A stretch of DNA of 64,000 bases from Ricordea florida. Taxonomy: Eukaryota; Cnidaria; Anthozoa; Corallimorpharia; Ricordeidae. The notes beneath the pieces were generated by a model, which saw nothing but the letters and a program-made list of their open reading frames with translations, ran no database searches and had not been told where the DNA came from. This document shows, in pieces, positions 39,534-50,246 of the stretch. Within the stretch, counting starts at the first letter, position 1, and every line of letters begins with the position of its first letter. The stretch is from positions 22,102,693 through 22,166,692 of the forward strand of contig OX453279.1 of the NCBI GenBank assembly GCA_949710005.1. Reading direction: 5' to 3'. Both the position numbers and the translations under genes were made by a program.

Positions 39534-39997
39534 GATTGGAAAAGCAGGATTTACATTTTGAAATCCGGATTTCGAATTTTGCAATAAAACACTGACGAAA
39601 TCCAAAAACGGATTTCGACTCTGAGAAATCCGTCTACAAGGTGGATTTCAATCAAGAAATCCAACTGCGGATCTCATAGATACCCTGCTTTTGCGTTTTT
39701 ATGGGAAATCCGAAAAGGGATTTGCAAAACTTTTCTCATAGTCATGAGCTTGATAAGGGATCATCTCTGGGCAACCGCCAAGTAGACCTTTAAAAAGAAA
39801 CACTCTCTCTGCTCATGCGAAAATGACTGCGCGAAAACAATCGGGACTATAGCTTGGTGCTACCATCTCAAAATATCCGACGATTTTTACTCGATTCAAG
39901 GGAATCCTGCGGTTTCTAAGCAGGGCAAGTAGCAGAGTTTCATGTTTTACTGCAAAATCCGAAATCCGGATTTCCCAATCGACAATCGAAAGCACCC
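39534..39997. mobile_element. Harbinger-like MITE, GGGTGCTTTCGATTG termini
   Basis: Left GGGTGCTTTCGATTG (39534) and right CAATCGAAAGCACCC (to 39997) are perfect inverts, flanked on both sides by TCA (39531-39533 and 39998-40000), a 3-bp target duplication. Subterminal AAATCCGGATTTCG words are also inverted. No coding capacity. Confidence 0.85.
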
Positions 39998-40000
39998 TCA

Positions 40001-41851
40001 GTTTACTGCATCCCGCATCCCTTTCATCCCGTCCCGAACGGGCAAAATCCCGACTCCCGAAAAACTCATGAACCACTTACTGTGCTCAGAATCTAGCGGT
40101 ATTTTCTTTATTAAAAACTTTTATCTGATCAAGTGTTTGATTCCTTTACTGTGCCTACAAACTTAACAAAAAACTACTATTTTCTCCCATTTTCTTTTCT
40201 ATTTATTACTTCCTTTCAGAACTTTGATTTATTTTCAAACACCCTTGTTAGACACCTACTGTTTTAGTAGAAGCACATGCACATTTGTCAAAGTATTTTT
40301 GCCACGTCTTTGTAAACATGTACTGTACTACTACGTCCGTTCTAAAGTCGGTTATTTCAATACAAGAGCATAGGAGATTCGATTGAGTGTTATTGGATGC
40401 TTAGCAGGAAGCCAGACAGGAAGTGGTCAATTCCATCTCCAGGCATAGTGTGCATTTAAGAGGTGATTCAATCGACATTCGATCCGCCATCACACCGCGG
40501 AACTGTTACGCTATTCGGTCACGCGAGAGGTTTAGCAAAGTAAAGACGCTATCGCAAATACATTTCAAGGTAAATACATTTTAGATTCAGTTTTCCATTG
40601 TAATCAGCTTAAGGAAAGAAAGTTTGGCATCGGTTTGCCTTTTCTGCCGGAAGGCAAATAATTTATTGAAAAAATTCCGAGCTGAGGTTTCCGCTAATTA
40701 AAATATACGGTTTTTCCCTTTCACCCCATTCACCGTCCCAAACCCATGGTTTTGGAGAACCGTTTTCAAAGCAAAGAAGGACTCACAGATCAGAAAACAG
40801 GACACAAAGTTTCAGTGCAGACCGACGCAGTCTGGAAAATATTTTGACAGAATGAAATTCCTGCTCTTCCGAGCACAAACGTCCGTCTTTCGGTGGGACT
40901 GTTTACAGCAATAAACATGTTGTTGATTTCACCCTTATCGGTAAACTTCGAGGGCGTAATTGACCTGGCTCAAATGTCGCTGAGAAATTATCCATGATCA
41001 AAAGGTGTCATGTTGCGGACAGTAGCACTTGTGATTGGTCTAAATCTGTTTGAATGGCCTTTGTATTTGTTAAACCAATAACATAAGAAGCTGTCAAGGC
41101 CTGCCGTCCTGTGAGAAAACCCTGATTTGTCCACAACTCGAGGTCTCCTGCAGTTGAAGAAAGTTGATACTCATCTATGTGTCCTATTCACAGAGGCATG
41201 CAGTTAGGCGAGTGTTTCGGTTTGACTCTTCGCAAAACGAAAAAAATACCAGAACGGGAAACGGCCCAAATTCGCACGTCGCTGTTACAAACCCGTTTTA
41301 ATGTCGCTGTTAGTTGTTCACTGCGTGATCAGTGGCTGTAGAGGTTGTGGTCGCGAAAGGCGCACTTCGTCAAAAGACGCGCTGTGGTTTTCAAGGTGAG
41401 TGCGGCATTGTTACTCACGAATTGTTCTTGAGTTTAGCCGACACGGCGAATTTCATTCCCACTATTATGAAACATGTAAGTAAATGTTACCTCGTTCGCG
41501 CATAACATTACTCAGTCAGTGGCGCTTTACATATCCATCTGAACCATATAACGTGAAAAACGCTATTAGTCGCAGAGTCGAGTTCCCTGCCATGACTTAA
41601 CAGACTTCACTGCGCACTTCAGAAAGCGTTTTAATTGCTCTTACTTAAATTACTTTGTTAAAAACGTATCCTCGTATTCTATCTTAAGAATTGGAGCTTT
41701 AACACCTGTTTTTGATACAAAAGCGAAAAACAGTAGCACAAATTATAGTTGATTGAAATAACGTAAGTGAAATATTATTTAATTTGGTTTCGTCTATTTA
41801 GGTTGCTTTGGAGACATATTTAGTCTGTGCGACTCTTCATATTTCAAAAAC
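40001..41851 (+). promoter_or_regulatory. Gli upstream region with candidate 5' UTR exons
   Basis: A non-repetitive stretch upstream of the Gli start codon. Two candidate non-coding first exons end at good donors: TTTCAAG|GTAAAT after 40569 and TTTTCAAG|GTGAGT after 41395. A good acceptor TCTATTTAG ends at 41801, making 41802-41851 the 5' UTR part of the first coding exon. Transcription starts and promoter elements cannot be fixed from sequence alone. Confidence 0.45.
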
Positions 41852-42994
41852 ATGGACAAGTCAAAATCTGAAAATAACTCAGTGAACCGTGCGCACGATC
41901 AGGAAACTCAAACGACTTTTGACATGAATCCGCGGGAGCGAAGGGATGCATTGTCTATTCACGGGACTCCTTCGGTAGACAGACGATTCCGTGGTCACAA
42001 TCACAGACACACACAGCCCTGGGGAGCTGGCCATCCATATTACCGAAGTTCTTATCCAGATTACTACCCTTATGAGGTACCGTATCCCCCTCCCCCACCT
42101 CCTCCTCCATCTTTACCTTCAGCCTACAGCAGCCACTACTACCAAGGACGCACACTTCATTGGCACAATCCTCCAAGCCCAGTACCCCAACACCTATCTC
42201 AAATTCCTCGCGCTCATTCTCCATTCCCACACTACATGTTCCCTCGTATGGATGGGTTTTACCCACATCATCCCCCAACACGTGGAATGCCACCTCCAAT
42301 CTCTGGTCCCCACGAAAGGAGACTTGTGGACAATGAAATTGCCCGTCCTAAAGCCGAATGGCCACCAGGATATCAACCTCCTCTGAAACCTAATGTGCCA
42401 TCTGATTACCTGGCCACTCTTCGTCGGAGTGCAGGTTCAGAATATGGAGGACCACCATCAACTGCTACATCTTTGAGATCCACAGTAATAGACTTGCCAC
42501 ATTCTAACTTCTCCAGTCCAAGGCCATCTGCTAGACTTAGTCGAAAACGTGCACTTTCCAATACACCATCATCTGTTGAATCTATAGACTTGAATGCTCT
42601 GATTCGATGTTCACCAGATTCCTTACTGGGGTACCTTGGACCTGCAAGGGTGTCTTCAGCAGGATCATTTGGCCACTTGAGTCCCATTGGATTTTGTACC
42701 TCCCCAGGATCACGACAAACACCGCACAATCCACCTGCAAGAGGCTTATTCATTACCCCACCACCCATTCCTACCCTTCAACTACCAACCCCATCCTCAA
42801 TGAGGGACTCTGTGCCAAGTTCAACTACGGAAACAGATGGCGCCAAGGAACAGGTGAAGGAGGAACCTATGAGTTATGCTGAAACCCCAGCAGAGTCCAG
42901 CAGTAAGGATGCAGATGGTGGCTGTACAAAAGACGAAGGCAGTGACATGTGTCATCTTGATTCAACGACTTCCCCTGGTACCTCAGAAATTAAG
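41852..42994 (+). CDS. GLI: Gli zinc-finger transcription factor, coding exon 1
   Basis: Starts AACATGG at 41852 and ends at donor TTAAG|GTGAGA after 42994, phase 0; 381 residues. This is the N-terminal regulatory part of the Hedgehog-pathway effector. It is rich in Pro, His and Tyr, with a poly-proline run (YPPPPPPPPSLPS, about residue 78). A SFGHLSPIGF motif lies at about residue 271, equivalent to the SYGHxS motif by which Gli binds Suppressor of Fused; the Tyr is Phe here. PRPSARLSRKRALSNTP, just before, is also Gli-like. The end of the exon is acidic and serine-rich. The following exons encode the DNA-binding domain in the same phase. Confidence 0.88.
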
Positions 42995-45967
42995 GTGAGA
43001 TATGCAACATACTAATTATATAGCACAGGTAGATCAATAATGATCTCCACATTCTGTTAGATAAAAACAAAACCCAAGGTTTTCAAGATAGAAAAACAGA
43101 ACAAAGAGCATGAAATAAATGGAAACAGTTTATGTTTCTGTGATAGACCCATTGATGATAGACTTTAGGCATTTTTTTCCTCTCGCGTAAATTTGTCATT
43201 ATTAGTTACAGATATCAGCAAGTTTCATATGTAAATGTTTATCTGCATATGATAAAAATAGTCACAAGAAGTTGGACACTCCAAATTTTAGCATGAAGTT
43301 TGCAAAAAGCCTGGTCTGACCCGCTTATAGTTTATGATGGAAACATAGATATTGGCTAGGTTAGGTCAAGGTAACAACCAACATAAGAAGGTAGTTCTCT
43401 ATTTATATATTTAGTTTCCTGTGTTACCATGGTCATGCAGGACATTATCTCAACACTGCTTTTACTTTGATTATCTGCATGAGGCAAATACATTGATTGT
43501 GTAAACAATGTTATCTATAGAATGTTGAAAATTTATTTGCCTCTGCAGGCTTAATTGCATTTTAATCTGGTAGTGATTATTTCAAATACTACTTTATTGA
43601 TTATTCTGGATTTCCGTAAGAGATTAATTGGCTGTAAACCTGGTTTTAACTTGTTTTATTTCCTGTCTGTAGTGTCTGCCCTTAAAAACATTGGCTTTTT
43701 TTTTAAAAGTATGTTTGTAAATGCATTTTTTGCTAAATTTTTGTACTGGGATCTTCAAGTCACATAGTTTGCCCTTTGGGTGACCAGTTGGTGGCTGTAT
43801 ATGCACAGTGGCAGACAACACCTTGTCATGAACAACTACAGTAGTAGACTGGAAAATGCATTAGCTATAACAGCTGCATTATCAGAATAGTTATGGCCTG
43901 ACCAGTGGGCAATTTGGAACTAGCCAACTGGATTCTAACGGAGAGATGGAGATCATAAAAATATGAACCATCAGTTTTGCTTTTATTATGCGTGGTTAAA
44001 TGGGTTGCTGTCCAATGTTTCTCCAGCTCAGGACATGTGCTTCCCTGTACCAGCTGTATACCATGTGGTATCAACACTTTGAAACTCAATAACACAGGCT
44101 ATCTACTTTAGTGATCTGCGTCCCTTTACAGTTGATGTAATGTCTTTGTCATGTGTACAGGTAACTTTCTACACTAATCCTGTGCAGTGTCAGTTATTAA
44201 TTATTTATCCACACACAGTTGGATGTAAACCCTCTATGAAAAATAACGAAATACTTGAAGAAGATTATTTCTGTTGGTTCCTGTGCATTGTTACAGATTT
44301 AATATGAAATGTCCTAAAAATAGCCAATCATTCTAGTAGATAACTGGGAGTAATTCAGGAAGGGAACAGTTCATGTCACCAGTTGTCAACTTCAAGGCAG
44401 TGCATTGTGCAAATGTTTCAACACCTTCCATTACCTTTGCATTCCTTTTCTTCAGGAGGGGTTGTATAACACTCTCCAGCCCTTGTAAATTGCTTTTCAA
44501 TCCATGCAATTACTCATGTTGAGGGTATCATAAGATGTTCATACCAGTCTCCGCTTCAGGAAATGTAACCCAAATTTATGTCTTTGTTGTCTTTTTTTGG
44601 CAGCACTATCTCATGAGCAATCTCCAGAAGGAACCTTCATTACTTTTGTTCTATTCATCATTCTTGTTTGGACTAGGGCTGAATGAGTTGCAAAGGTGTC
44701 CATGAATAGTATGCATGAATCTATTCAAAAACACACTTTTTGGCTGTAAGAACTGAAACCTTTCTCTGTGTAGCAAAAACGATCTGGTTATACTGTAACT
44801 ACTTGTGGCTTATGGTGGATACTAAGTCTTCAGGGTTCAAACATTTGCCCTGTATTTGAATATTTGACTTGTCTCTGTGTATTATCTTCCCAATACAGCA
44901 CAAGACAGATCACTGCCCTACCTTTTTTGGCACACTTAATCTTAGGCATCTTCCAGAATTCTAGGATTGACAGAAGGTGTTAAGGAGACAAAGCAATGGT
45001 TGTTCATGATATTATGTCAAAATGAAAAAAAAAAATAAAAAGAAACAAGTCCATTAGAAATGCAAGAAAAATTGGTCGTGTGAAATAACTTTTGCATACA
45101 TGTATCTGGGACAGACCCCTTACAGGGGACACTTGAGGTGATGATACCAAGTATTAATTACCTCATGACAGGGTTTAGACTTTTTCATCTATACCCTCTC
45201 CCCTCATCTACACAAACTCACACCCTTATAGTGACTAGTGTCTGTGTTACATCATCTTTAGCATCTAGCAAGGGCAGTTGGGGCTAGCCATGCAAGGACA
45301 TGCAAGTATCAGTTCAGTGGTTACCGGTAATTATATTTAGACAAGTATCATAGCAATTCTTGGTTTTCTTGATTCTTCTTACTTGGTCCTGGACGTCCTC
45401 CATGGGAAGGCCATTTCATGGTGTAGGATGAATTTGATCCCATGCAACTGGTAGCGATTGAGTAAATACCCTAATTCTTAAGTAAGAAAAAGTAGATGTT
45501 AAGTTCTATCTAACAAATTATTTTATTATATCTCTGTTATTACGCGCGCTGTGATTGGTCAATTTAGCGGGCCGTACTTCACTGTACGGCCCGCTAAAGT
45601 TTGTTTTGGTCGCCAAAATGACTCCAGAGATATGATAAATATCTTATTAACTTCGTTTTCTCGGTCCATACCGTAAAATACGGACCCTAGTTTTTTCCCG
45701 TCGATTTATGGCCCGCGCGACGGGAAAAAACTCGGTCCGTATTTTACAGTACGGACCTCGAACTCGATTAATAAGAGGTATGTATTGCAGCAGAAGCTTG
45801 GAATGGTAGAGGCCTATACTCAGGCTTATGTGTTATTGAAACCCTGTCCATTTGGCACATACTGGTTGGAAATATAGATACAGATAAATGAGGGAACAGA
45901 GACCTACAGACTGCATATCCTTCACTAATTTAACTTAACAGTTAAGCATATTCTTTTTTCCAACCAG
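42995..45967 (+). other. Gli intron 1 (coding)
   Basis: GT-AG intron of 2973 bp (GTGAGA to CAACCAG). Apart from the palindromic MITE at 45525-45785 I see no gene or strong repeat in it. Confidence 0.7.
45525..45785. mobile_element. Palindromic MITE in Gli intron
   Basis: Contains two nested hairpins: TTTAGCGGGCCGTAC facing GTACGGCCCGCTAAA (45563-45599), and a larger one in which CCGTAAAATACGGAC and TTTTTTCCCGTCG face CGACGGGAAAAAA and GTCCGTATTTTACAG, with outer CTTATTAAC / TTAATAAG words. The same layout occurs at 8905-9345. Confidence 0.65.
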
Positions 45968-46231
45968 GGAGGGTCAGATAATGAGGCCGAGGAAGGCCAG
46001 GCAGAACATGAGGAAATGGACCTAAGCTGTCACTGGAAAGATTGTGTGATACAGTTTGACTCCCAAGAAGCCCTCGTCAACCATGTCAACGCAGACCACA
46101 TCAAGAAAGAAAGAAAAGACTTCACATGCTACTGGAATGGCTGCAACAGGGAGAAGAAGCCATTCAAAGCCCAATACATGCTAGTTGTACACATGAGACG
46201 TCACACTGGGGAGAAGCCACACAAATGTTCA
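45968..46231 (+). CDS. GLI: Gli coding exon 2 (zinc fingers 1-2)
   Basis: Acceptor CCAACCAG before 45968 and donor TTCA|GTAAGT after 46231, phase 0; 88 residues. An acidic lead (GSDNEAEEGQAEHEE) precedes finger 1 (CHWKDCVIQF...HVNADH) and finger 2 (CYWNGCNREKKPF...HMRRH), ending TGEKPHKCS where finger 3 begins. CHWxxC...H-x-N-x-x-H with the long finger 2 is specific to the Gli/Zic/Glis group, and HIKKERKDFTCYW is Gli-like. Confidence 0.95.
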
Positions 46232-47792
46232 GTAAGTCAAGTATCATGTTTGCTGTCGACTTTTGGTATAATTGCTCAGGCGATTATGGAAATTCTGGTG
46301 TTTATATTGCTATCTGTTTTCCATAATGGTATCGGCAACAGAGTGTGCTATAAGTTAAATTTAAAGTAGTTATGTTGATATAGTAAGACTATTTGAAATT
46401 TCTGCCTCTAAAACTACAGATCCCACTAGAATGCTAACAACTGCAGTTTTGCCCCTGTGTGACTGATATTCTTTGAAAAATACCTTCTGATCAGGGTTAA
46501 TGCAATGCACCCAAACATACTGGAGTTGACTGTGTGCTGTGTTGATCAGACACAACAGGGATCTGTGATCCATCAATGGGCCATTTTCTCTCCCCTGAGT
46601 TCATTTGTCTTTACATGCTCACCATGAAACTTAAACAGATGTCGCTTCTCACCTGCATGGTTTGACCCTTTGAAACTAGACTTCATGCAAAAGCCATTGT
46701 TCACTTGCCAACTAGACTTTCACCTTGTGGAATCAACTCTGCTCATAGTTGATGTAACTTGTAGTGGACATGGATGTTCTACTTCAAAAACATTCAAATA
46801 AAACATCCTTAGAGTCCCTGGTAAATGGTCATGTTGTGAGTTTGACCGTAAAAGTAATTCATGAATGCCAGCTACATGTAGCTATATAGTGCACATTAAG
46901 AACAACAAATGGTAAAAGAAAAAGGATCAGTTTGACGGTCACAGAATCAAACAACGTGATTGACTCTAGTATTGCATGAAGTAGACAACAATGGGTCTCT
47001 GCACAGCTGGTAACAATCTGCCAGTTTTTAGACAATGTAAACGGAAATTTAAGTTGTCATAAAGGGGACTTTGCACCTAGCTTGATTGCAGGCAATTGAA
47101 TGTGATATGATCTGTACTCCTTATTCTTAATCTCGTCACCTGACCTAGACATATCCCGTGCGCATACAATGTGGCAATGGCATCATGAACATTAGTGATG
47201 ACAAAATGCACTAGACCACCTGCTTGCAGCTGTTTCTATGGTACAACTGTAATTCTGTATTAGCATTTAGTATATGGCTTGTTCTGGAAGCGGGCAGGAT
47301 GAGGCAAATCCTGGGCTCTGATTGGCTACAAAATAGACCCATCCCACTTAGGATTTCCCTTTTTCAACAGCGAGACAATATGTAATGCCATTGTAATAGT
47401 TCCGTTATTGGCCAAGCTTGTTCAGTCACGGTAGTTGGATGTTGGCCTCATTAGTGGAGGTCAATAAAAATGCAAAATGGAACTTACCAATATGCAGCCA
47501 TCTTGACCCCAACCTGGGTCAGTAATGCATATATAGTGCGAAAAAGTGAGGACATTTCTTGTTAGTAGCTACATAGTACAATTTCGTTTACTGTATTCTT
47601 GTGACCTTCTCTCTGATTGGCTACCTGGCATGTAAAACAAAGGTATCCCTGCAGGTACATTTCCTGCATACTCCCAGGCGAAAAAGGTTAGAAATACCTA
47701 TTATGTTAACTGTTAAATGTATTCTATTACAGAAATTCTATGAGATTCTGTTTTCAATTGATTGATTGATATTTCTGTTATTGCCTTTCCAG
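46232..47792 (+). other. Gli intron 2 (coding)
   Basis: GT-AG intron. It contains a relative of the dispersed GCCATCTTGACC repeat at 47395-47530. No gene seen in the rest. Confidence 0.7.
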
Positions 47793-47957
47793 TATGAGGG
47801 TTGTACCAAGGCATACTCCAGACTTGAGAACCTGAAGACTCATCTGAGGTCCCATACTGGAGAACGACCATACATGTGTGAAGTGGAAGGCTGTAATAAG
47901 GCATTCTCCAATGCGTCAGACAGAGCCAAGCATCAGAACAGAACGCATTCTTCAGTT
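47793..47957 (+). CDS. GLI: Gli coding exon 3 (zinc fingers 3-4)
   Basis: Acceptor CTTTCCAG before 47793 and donor GTT|GTAAGT after 47957, phase 0; 55 residues. Encodes [20 protein letters not shown], then [20 protein letters not shown] and [15 protein letters not shown]. These sequences are almost invariant in animal Gli proteins; fingers 4 and 5 make the base contacts for the GACCACCCA-type Gli site. Confidence 0.97.
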
Positions 47958-48059
47958 GTAAGTGTTGATCATAAGCTGAACCATCTGAAAGGTACCAATC
48001 TTCCTTGTTCAGTTTATATTAAGCATAACTCTGTGTTGATGTTTTTTTTTTCCTGTCAG

Positions 48060-48164
48060 AAACCTTACGTCTGCAAAGTGCCAGGCTGTCCAAAAAGGTA
48101 TACAGATCCTAGTTCGCTGAGAAAACATACCAAAACAGTTCATGGAGAACAGGCTATCAAACGA
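48060..48164 (+). CDS. GLI: Gli coding exon 4 (zinc finger 5)
   Basis: Acceptor CCTGTCAG before 48060 and donor ACGA|GTAAGT after 48164, phase 0; 35 residues. [20 protein letters not shown] then [15 protein letters not shown] is finger 5 plus the conserved tail. The intron after THSSV falls where I recall the vertebrate exon boundary (THSNE|KPYVC). The intron upstream is only 102 bp; the intron downstream (48165-48401) is 237 bp and empty. Confidence 0.97.
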
Positions 48165-48401
48165 GTAAGTAAACCACTGCTTCTTAGTAATTATATTTGG
48201 ACCATTCAGTGAATAGAACCACCCCTCCTTTCCCTTCACAAAACAGTTTTACCACAGGCAATCTGTCAAAGTTAAGATGATCATTCAAAAAACCCTCACT
48301 GGGAACATTACTACCACCAGAAAGTCATAAGAATCATTAATTTACCCTCTTTTTACACAAGCATCCTATCATTTATGCATATCCGTACTTTCTGTCCACA
48401 G

Positions 48402-50246
48402 CTTAAAGCAGAAGGCAGTCGGGAAAAACCTCCATCAAATCCTGACAAGAAAGGACCTCAATCTGAGAAAGGACCAACCACTCATGACTCAACCAGTGCT
48501 TTGAGATCAACATCTCATGTAGCATCCACTGAGCTTCCAGACCCCAAATCGCCAGGAACAAATAGTTCAAGTAGTGTCGTCCACAATACTAACTGCTCTC
48601 AGACATATGCTGGCAGTTGCTGTGAAGGAGATGCAGTCTCGTCTACCTGTGACAGGACCCCAGGGGGTGTCGACATTCCATCAAGCCAAGGAAGTCCACG
48701 GAGCATTGGTCAGTCAACATTAGGTGTATCACCACGAAGTCCACCATTCGTGAACCACCTTCCTGATATTTTGGAAAGTGACTGGGAACGTTCTGAGGGT
48801 GGTGCTGTCACTACAATGCAAGCCATTGTTAATGTGCCTCAGTCTCAGAACATCAACCTTCCAAAGATTGACAACCACAAGAGGGATGTTGCACAGTGGG
48901 TGAATGATGTTCACCGTCGCATGAGTGAGTCATCACGCAGATCAAGTGGGGGAAGTCATTTATCGGCAGAAATGGCAGGTAGCGTGAGCAGAAGATCCAG
49001 TCAGGAAAGTGGCTGGTCCTCTTATAATGGAAGCTGTCGTTCCAGCCAGGCCAGCCCATTTCCAACTGTAAGTCATCCATATAACACCCATGAAATGACA
49101 AGTTACCATCTCCAGGTCCTTCCTCAGCTAGGGATGTCTTCTCAGTGCAGACCACATTTGCATCCTTTTGATGAAAGTGAAGATGCTTTCCGGCGGCCTA
49201 GTGAGACAAGCACTTGCAGTAACCTAAGCGCCACTTACAATAGGCTCAGTCGTAACAGTAGTGGCTATGGAAGCCAATCAAATCTGGCAGTCATAAGGAG
49301 CCCTATGTTCCATAAGATTCCACCATCGTCACACTTTCCACCCCAGCGGAGCACTTGTGCTGACACTACAAACAGACGAAAGAGTGACACCATTGTGTGT
49401 GAAGCAGATAGCTCTGGAAGATACCTACCAAAGAATGGTAAATTGGAGGCACGCCGTAGCAGTGAACCTGTTAGGCATGTAAGAGGAGGATCAACTCGTC
49501 CTGAACCTCTCAATGCATCCATAAATAGGGAAGCAACACCTATGGAAAATTTGAATGAGACAGAACTGATTTCTGATGATTTTGATCCCAATGAATTGGA
49601 TGCATACCTTAGTCCACAAGCTGAGCAGCCAGAGGACACCTCAGCTCCAAGACATCAAGCAATTCCGGCACCCATGCCAGAGCAAACGCAGAGACTTCGC
49701 CACTTCCCATATCCTGAAGAACAGCAGCAGTCATATGCACAACAGCCACCATCACAGACAGTTCATCACCGGCCACAGCCAAATTATGGTTCCATGCGGC
49801 ACCCTCAAACACAGATCCATGGAGAACCAACCTTTAGGGGAACTCCCTTGCCAACACAAAGTGGGTCTCAAGCTTCAAGACCCCCTCAAGGGTACTGGCC
49901 TCAACAAAGATGTCGAATGGAAAAGCAGCCTGGTAGACCAGACCATAACAATAATTTTCATCCCCAGGGATACCCAACCTCGGACAGCAGTGCTTACAAT
50001 ACAGCCCTGCATTCCTCAGGGCCTAAAGGATTTGCTGACATGGGCAACTATGAAGATGCAATGGTCACAGGAATGGGAATGCTATCAACTAACAGCAATG
50101 GTGGTGTGACAGAATTTGTTGGAAATGGAAATATGGTGGTTAATGACATGAATACTTTGCTCAATTCCCTTCTCGAAGAAGAAAAATATCTAGAACTACA
50201 TCAAAGCTCCAGGGGAGTGACTGGTAGTGCAATGTCCATATTCTAA
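48402..50246 (+). CDS. GLI: Gli coding exon 5 (processing and C-terminal region)
   Basis: Acceptor GTCCACAG before 48402, stop TAA at 50244-50246; 614 residues, giving a 1173-residue protein over five exons. Shortly after the fingers lies a cluster of PKA-type sites: RRMSES (about residue 732), SRRSSGGS (739), SRRSSQES (759), RRPSETS (824), RRKSDT (885) and RRSSEP (910). This layout matches the phosphorylation cluster that directs Gli/Ci processing or degradation. DDFDPNELDAYLSPQ (about 951) and LNSLLEEEKYLELHQ near the C-terminus (about 1142) are acidic-hydrophobic patches of the sort seen in activation domains. The region between is Gln/Pro/His-rich and probably disordered. The short length compared with vertebrate GLI2/3 (about 1580 residues) fits an invertebrate Gli. 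Confidence 0.9.
   Translation, partial: LKAEGSREKPPSNPDKKGPQSEKGPTTHDSTSALRSTSHVASTELPDPKSPGTNSSSSVVHNTNCSQTYAGSCCEGDAVSSTCDRTPGGVDIPSSQGSPRSIGQSTLGVSPRSPPFVNHLPDILESDWERSEGGAVTTMQAIVNVPQSQNINLPKIDNHKRDVAQWVNDVHRRMSESSRRSSGGSHLSAEMAGSVSRRSSQESGWSSYNGSCRSSQASPFPTVSHPYNTHEMTSYHLQVLPQLGMSSQCRPHLHPFDESEDAFRRPSETSTCSNLSATYNRLSRNSSGYGSQSNLAVIRSPMFHKIPPSSHFPPQRSTCADTTNRRKSDTIVCEADSSGRYLPKNGKLEARRSSEPVRHVRGGSTRPEPLNASINREATPMENLNETELISDDFDPNELDAYLSPQAEQPEDTSAPRHQAIPAPMPEQTQRLRHFPYPEEQQQSYAQQPPSQTVHHRPQPNYGSMRHPQTQIHGEPTFRGTPLPTQSGSQASRPPQGYWPQQRCRMEKQPGRPDHNNNFHPQGYPTSDSSAYNTALHSSGPKGFADMGNYEDAMVTGMGMLSTNSNGGVTEFVGNGNMVVNDMNTLLNSLLEEEKYLELHQSSRGVTGSAMSIF

Noticed and set aside
42406-42768. 120-codon antisense frame within Gli exon 1
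   Set aside because: Shadow of the proline- and serine-rich Gli coding strand; no independent signals.
49576-50109. 177-codon frame in another phase within Gli exon 5
   Set aside because: Overlaps the well-supported Gli frame; composition is that of a shifted Gln/His/Pro-rich sequence.
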